A DNA stretch of 64,000 nt from Dethiothermospora halolimnae (lineage in GTDB: Bacteria > Bacillota > Clostridia > Tissierellales > VENL01): contig NZ_JBAKFX010000007.1 of assembly GCF_037577855.1 (NCBI RefSeq), positions 62,001-126,000 on the forward strand, written 5' to 3'. Positions within the stretch are counted from its first letter, which is position 1. The number at the start of each line of letters is the position of its first letter. A program made the translations under genes and the position numbers. The notes beneath the pieces are model-generated. The model was not told the origin of the DNA, did not search any database, and saw nothing but the letters and a program-made list of their open reading frames with translations. Positions 60,062 to 64,000 of the stretch are shown here, one piece after another.

Positions 60062-61225
60062 ATGAAGGGACTTTCCCTTTTTGCCAATGTAGGAGTAGCT
60101 GAGACATACTTAGAGAATTTAGGAATTGATATGGTTTTAGCAAATGAAATTGACCCTAAAAGAGCAAAATTTTACAAACATCTTTATCCTTCTACAGAAA
60201 TGATAGAAGGGGATATTACAGATAATAAAATTTATAATAAGGTTGTTTCTAAAGCTTTAGACTACAATGTTAATTTTGTTATAGCAACACCCCCTTGTCA
60301 AGGCATGAGTACAGCAGGTAAAAAAAATGATTTAGACCCAAGAAACCAACTTGTAAGTTATGCCATTGATATTATCAAAGAATTAAAACCTGCTTTTGTA
60401 TTGTTAGAAAATGTTCCCCAGCAGCTAAAAACTAAAATTGAGTTTGATGGAGAATATATGTTAATACCCAAATATATAAAATATCAGTTAGAAGACATAT
60501 ACTTGTTTAATAATGATCCTATAATTGACTGTGCAAATTATGGGGTACCCCAAACTAGACAAAGATCGATTTTTCTTTTAACAAGAAAGGATATCGGAAA
60601 TAGGTGGGAGTTTCCAAAACAAAACAATAAAATAGTAACATTAAAAGAAGCCATTGGCGATTTACCATCCTTGGATCCACTAATATATGATGTTTCATAT
60701 GAGAAGCACTTATCAGTGTTTCCAGAATATGAGAAAAAGATGGAGGAAGCAGAAAAAGTTTCTAAATGGCATACACCGCCTAAACATATATATAGACAAG
60801 TTATGGCCATGAGATATACACCTACTGGTAAAAGTGCATTTCAAAATGAAAAAATAGAACATCGTCCCCATACTAAAGATGGGCGAATTGTAAAGGGATA
60901 CAAAAACACATATAAGAGGCAATCATGGGACAGACCGGCATATACTGTTACTATGTATAATAGAACCATTGGTTCTCAAGACAATGTACACCCAGGTCGA
61001 CCTATAGGATTAGATAATAATGGTTATATGATTTATTCTGATCCAAGGGTCCTAACTATATATGAACTATTAAAAGTAATGTCATTACCAACTGATTGGA
61101 ATATACCAGAGTGGGCAAGTGAACATTTTATTAGACAGGTTATAGGTGAGGGGATTCCGCCGCTATTAGTAAAACAAATTGTAAGTCAGATAGTAGAAAA
61201 TGAAGAGTTTAATATAGCAATTTAA
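60062..61225 (+). CDS. DNA (cytosine-5) methyltransferase 1
   Basis: 387 residues, with C5-methyltransferase motifs I (GLSLFANVGVAETYLE), IV with the catalytic Cys (ATPPCQGMS), VI (LLENVP), VIII (QTRQRSIFLLTRK) and X (GEGIPPLLVKQI). The target-recognition region lies about 190-290 and holds GKSAFQNEKIEHRPH. ATG 60062 is behind AGGAGTG. It is followed five bases on by a second methyltransferase and then an HNH gene, which makes a type II restriction cassette. Confidence 0.93.
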   Translation: MKGLSLFANVGVAETYLENLGIDMVLANEIDPKRAKFYKHLYPSTEMIEGDITDNKIYNKVVSKALDYNVNFVIATPPCQGMSTAGKKNDLDPRNQLVSYAIDIIKELKPAFVLLENVPQQLKTKIEFDGEYMLIPKYIKYQLEDIYLFNNDPIIDCANYGVPQTRQRSIFLLTRKDIGNRWEFPKQNNKIVTLKEAIGDLPSLDPLIYDVSYEKHLSVFPEYEKKMEEAEKVSKWHTPPKHIYRQVMAMRYTPTGKSAFQNEKIEHRPHTKDGRIVKGYKNTYKRQSWDRPAYTVTMYNRTIGSQDNVHPGRPIGLDNNGYMIYSDPRVLTIYELLKVMSLPTDWNIPEWASEHFIRQVIGEGIPPLLVKQIVSQIVENEEFNIAI

Positions 61226-61239
61226 ATGAGGTGAGAATG

Positions 61240-62391
61240 ATGGATAAAGTGTTGTCAGGTTTATCCTTATTTTCTAATGTAGGAGTAGCAGAAGCATACT
61301 TAGAGGAGATAGGAGTAGACATTAAAATAGCAAACGAGATAGACCAAAAACGAGGAGAGTTTTATAAATATTTATATCCTAAGACTAATGTTATAATAGG
61401 GGATATTACTGATAATTCAATTAGAAATGAGATTGTTAATGAGTCAATCAATCAAGATATAGACTTTATTATTGCTACACCGCCTTGCCAAGGAATGAGT
61501 ATTGCTGGAAAGATGAATCCCCATGATTTAAGAAATCAGTTAATATCATATGCCATAGATGTGGTCAAAAGAGTAAAACCTAAATTTATATTGTTAGAAA
61601 ATGTACCGAGGCAATTAAAAACTAAGATTGATTATAATGGTGATAGGATATTAATACCTGAGTATATTCGTCTAGAATTAGAAGATCAGTATAACTTTAA
61701 TAGTAATCCTGTTATGAGTGCCATGGATTATGGTGTACCACAAATGAGAAAAAGAAGTATTTTTTTAATGAGTAGAAAAGACACTACAATTACATGGGAT
61801 GCACCGGAAAAATCAGAAAAAATAATAACTTTAAGAGATGCTATAGGGCATTTGCCAGAGATAGATCCAGTAATAAGAGAAGGATATGAAACTACACTGG
61901 AATATTTTCCTGATTTTGAAGAAAAAAAAGCTAAAGCACTAGAAATATCAAAGTGGCATTATCCTCCTACTCATGCATTAAGACATATTAAGTGGATGAT
62001 GCATACACCAAGTGGAGAAACAGCCTTTAATAATAAAATATATTATCCTAAGAAGGCAAATGGAGATAGGATCAAAGGTCACTATAATAACTACAGAAGG
62101 TTCGATTGGGACAAACCTTCCAGAACTATAACCCAAAATAATGGTGTAATATCCTCTTTGACATGCGTTCATCCTGGAAGATTGATTCAAGATGATGGGA
62201 CAGAAGAAGGTAGAATCTATTCAGATCCAAGATGTCTTTCTATATATGAAATTTTAATTGTAACTTCTTTGCCTAAAGACTGGAATATACCACCTTGGGC
62301 TAACGATAGAATGATTAGAAGTGTAATAGGAGAAGGAATCCCCCCATTACTTGTAAAAAGAATAATGGAGGGACTTTTGAAGGAGTTATAG
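61240..62391 (+). CDS. DNA (cytosine-5) methyltransferase 2
   Basis: 383 residues; the same motifs as the preceding gene: GLSLFSNVGVAEAYLE, ATPPCQGMSIAGK, LLENVPRQLKTKID, MRKRSIFLMSRKD and GEGIPPLLVKRI. The two proteins are similar throughout but differ in the recognition region (SGETAFNNKIYYPKKA). Two different C5 enzymes side by side usually mean an asymmetric DNA site with one enzyme for each strand. ATG 61240 is six bases after AGGTG; ATG 61237 is also possible. Confidence 0.93.
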   Translation: MDKVLSGLSLFSNVGVAEAYLEEIGVDIKIANEIDQKRGEFYKYLYPKTNVIIGDITDNSIRNEIVNESINQDIDFIIATPPCQGMSIAGKMNPHDLRNQLISYAIDVVKRVKPKFILLENVPRQLKTKIDYNGDRILIPEYIRLELEDQYNFNSNPVMSAMDYGVPQMRKRSIFLMSRKDTTITWDAPEKSEKIITLRDAIGHLPEIDPVIREGYETTLEYFPDFEEKKAKALEISKWHYPPTHALRHIKWMMHTPSGETAFNNKIYYPKKANGDRIKGHYNNYRRFDWDKPSRTITQNNGVISSLTCVHPGRLIQDDGTEEGRIYSDPRCLSIYEILIVTSLPKDWNIPPWANDRMIRSVIGEGIPPLLVKRIMEGLLKEL

Positions 62392-62432
62392 TATTGTTAT
62401 TAATTTGTTTAAAAAATTTTGGAGGAATTTAA

Positions 62433-63722
62433 ATGGCTATAAACAATAATCATAATAGATTAATAATGCCAAAGCAAGATGGAACATTAGAGGCTTTTTA
62501 CAGCTCGTTGAAAGTTTATTATACTTTTTTACAACAAGGATATGATTGGGTTTTTAATAAAGACTTTAAGCCAGCAATAGCACAACAACTTAATTTGTCC
62601 AGTAGTTCAGATGGACCAATGCTAATTAAGAAATCAGAAATCCCTAGGTATTTTAATTTTGTTGAGTATAAAAGAGATGGCAACAGTGGAAAAGGTAAGA
62701 TTACTGAACGGGGTAAAAGAGCATATAATGCATACAACCAGTCGAAATTTGATGTGTTAATTAAATTAATATTCGAGTCATTACTTAGTGATACCTTTGG
62801 CAGGAATAATTGTGCCGTTCCAGGAAGTGATTCAGACATTGAACCACCAATTGTATTATTAAAATCAATAAACAAACTTGGATATTTATTTATTAATGAG
62901 TTTGCTTATATATTGTATCAAACACATAATTTATCCATAAAGCTTGATGATGTAGTTGAAAATATTAAACAAGGTAGGTTATCAGATGAGAAATTTATTA
63001 CTAAAGTTCCAAAAAAACTAAGAAATAAATATAAAGATGCTAAGTTTTTAGTATTTTTTAGGAATTTAGGAATTTTAGAAGAAGATGATAAGGGAGCATA
63101 CCAAATTTCAAATTACGTAATCAATAATTATTTGGATATTATTCATGATTTGTCTATATACAATGATTCTTCCCGACAAGTAGAAGTAGGGTTAGCTGAT
63201 CCTGAATATAAAAAAATAAGAAAAAGAGTAAATAGACAAAGGTTTATCGAAGATAGGCATGATTATTTTGAGGAATTTAATATTTTGAGGATAGAACCTT
63301 ACGATGAAAATAGTAAGGAGTTAGACCATCAAAACAATAGACAGCCTAAATATAAAGAAACTATTAGGGGAAAATGGTACGAGACAAATAGAAAATTAAA
63401 GAAAACTGCCATAGCTATAGCAGGATATAAATGTATTATTTCTTCCCACCACGATACATTTCTAGGGAAAGATAAACGACCATTTTTTGAAGCCCATCAT
63501 ATAGTCCCAATGGCAGCTCAAGAAGATTTTGGTGATACCAATCTTGATAGAGTGGAAAATATAGTAGCTCTTTGTCCAACATGTCATAGGGCAGTACATT
63601 ATGGGGCTTATGATATAAGAAAAAAAATATTAAAAGAAATGTTTGTTCAAAGAAAAAAAGAGTTAGAAAATGTAGGCATCTTAATTGATTTTGAAAGGTT
63701 ATTTGATTTATATTACAAATAA
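62433..63722 (+). CDS. HNH-family restriction endonuclease (predicted)
   Basis: 429 residues. The C-terminal HNH nuclease is FFEAHHIVPMAAQED, then DRVENIVALCPTCHRAVHYG, with the catalytic His in AHH and metal ligands in the second part. Upstream of it YKCIISSHH takes the place of the usual first CxxC of zinc-stabilised HNH enzymes, with Ser instead of the second Cys. The N-terminal 300 residues have no obvious motif and probably recognise DNA. Position after two C5 methyltransferases makes it the likely partner nuclease. GGAGG precedes the ATG. Confidence 0.82.
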   Translation: MAINNNHNRLIMPKQDGTLEAFYSSLKVYYTFLQQGYDWVFNKDFKPAIAQQLNLSSSSDGPMLIKKSEIPRYFNFVEYKRDGNSGKGKITERGKRAYNAYNQSKFDVLIKLIFESLLSDTFGRNNCAVPGSDSDIEPPIVLLKSINKLGYLFINEFAYILYQTHNLSIKLDDVVENIKQGRLSDEKFITKVPKKLRNKYKDAKFLVFFRNLGILEEDDKGAYQISNYVINNYLDIIHDLSIYNDSSRQVEVGLADPEYKKIRKRVNRQRFIEDRHDYFEEFNILRIEPYDENSKELDHQNNRQPKYKETIRGKWYETNRKLKKTAIAIAGYKCIISSHHDTFLGKDKRPFFEAHHIVPMAAQEDFGDTNLDRVENIVALCPTCHRAVHYGAYDIRKKILKEMFVQRKKELENVGILIDFERLFDLYYK

Positions 63723-63775
63723 AAATGAAACCTTTTTGAAAAGTAATCGTCTAAACTATAAAAAGGGGGAGGATT

Positions 63776-64000
63776 ATGTTTTTGAAAGGGAAAAAAATTA
63801 CTTATATATTAATAATCATCCTATTAACAATAGGTATCATAGGGTGCGGAGCAAGTAGAGATGAGAGTATGGAAACAAAGGATATGGCACAAAAGGAAAG
63901 GGCTACAGAAGATACAAGAAAAGGTAAAAATCTAGATATTAGTCTCGGTTCAGACCAAAAGAATAATAAAAAGAAGATAGAAACTCAAAGAAAGATTATA
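63776..64000 (+). CDS. Lipoprotein, DUF4349-like, 3' end outside window
   Basis: The frame from ATG 63776 (GGGGGAGGATT before it) stays open to the window end: 75 residues. The signal peptide ends in lipobox IIGC, followed by a polar linker rich in Glu, Lys and Arg and by ETQRKII. A Gln/Glu-Arg-Lys-Ile-Ile sequence after such a linker is how many DUF4349 lipoproteins enter their domain. The domain itself is not visible, so the family is tentative. Confidence 0.7.
   Translation, partial: MFLKGKKITYILIIILLTIGIIGCGASRDESMETKDMAQKERATEDTRKGKNLDISLGSDQKNNKKKIETQRKII

Overview
The window is AT-rich chromosomal DNA of an endospore-forming, Gram-positive anaerobe, most likely a member of the Clostridia (possibly the Tissierellales/Peptostreptococcales side; the genus cannot be fixed from sequence alone). 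The evidence is strong AGGAGG-type ribosome binding sites, frequent TTG and GTG starts, lipoprotein signal peptides, a gerA-type germinant receptor operon, a sigma-54 regulon, a cbiMNQO cobalt importer and a YgiQ-type radical SAM protein. I see no rRNA, tRNA, CRISPR array, transposase or prophage structural gene.

Layout. 1-2.8 kb: end of a radical SAM/SPASM gene, a solute-binding lipoprotein, and a lone DUF1874 (AcrIII-1/Crn2-type) ring-nuclease gene. 2.8-5.9 kb: cobalamin riboswitch, cbiMNQO and a 237-bp imperfect palindrome. 6-11.3 kb: small membrane and lipoprotein genes, GNAT, dCTP deaminase and PolX. 11.3-15.2 kb: gerAC-gerAB-gerAA on the minus strand. 15.3-16.7 kb: a MerR regulator fused to a methyltransferase behind a textbook 19-bp-spacer MerR promoter. 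16.8-20.2 kb: L-cysteine desulfidase with a sigma-54 promoter, three upstream TCTCA/TGAGA dyads, and the sigma-54 activator gene. 20.5-31 kb: small peptide gene, RsgA, two tandem secreted M1-family peptidases, RNase HII, cold-shock protein, glutaredoxin, YgiQ and a TfoX C-terminal-domain protein. 31.4-36.8 kb: a compact chemotaxis-like set (MCP-CheW-CheA-CheY). 36.8-42 kb: YCII protein, HAD phosphatase and a NitT/TauT-type ABC importer whose operon is split by a repeat. 42-45 kb: three paralogous lipoprotein or membrane-anchored genes embedded in repeats. 45-50 kb: attenuator-controlled ABC-F gene, TypA/BipA and a VOC protein. 51-56.6 kb: CopB-type ATPase, NfeD-flotillin pair and a DmpA-type peptidase. 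57-59.7 kb: a glutamate-cysteine ligase/ATP-grasp pair, probably making glutathione or a related thiol. 60-63.7 kb: a type II restriction-modification cassette (two C5-cytosine methyltransferases plus an HNH protein), then the start of a DUF4349-like lipoprotein.

The most striking non-genic feature is a mosaic family of palindromic repeats, dense between 38 and 57 kb and with fragments from about 7 kb on. Nine copies of a roughly 130-bp core occur in both orientations, usually next to smaller hairpin modules. The repeats lie at gene ends (some supply the stop codon), inside an ABC-transporter operon and inside the ABC-F leader. The best candidates for new biology are these repeats, the stand-alone ring nuclease, the enhancer-like dyads before cysteine desulfidase, the MerR-methyltransferase autoregulatory unit, the ABC-F leader with a three-codon upstream ORF, and a 25-residue peptide gene behind a consensus promoter with a built-in operator.
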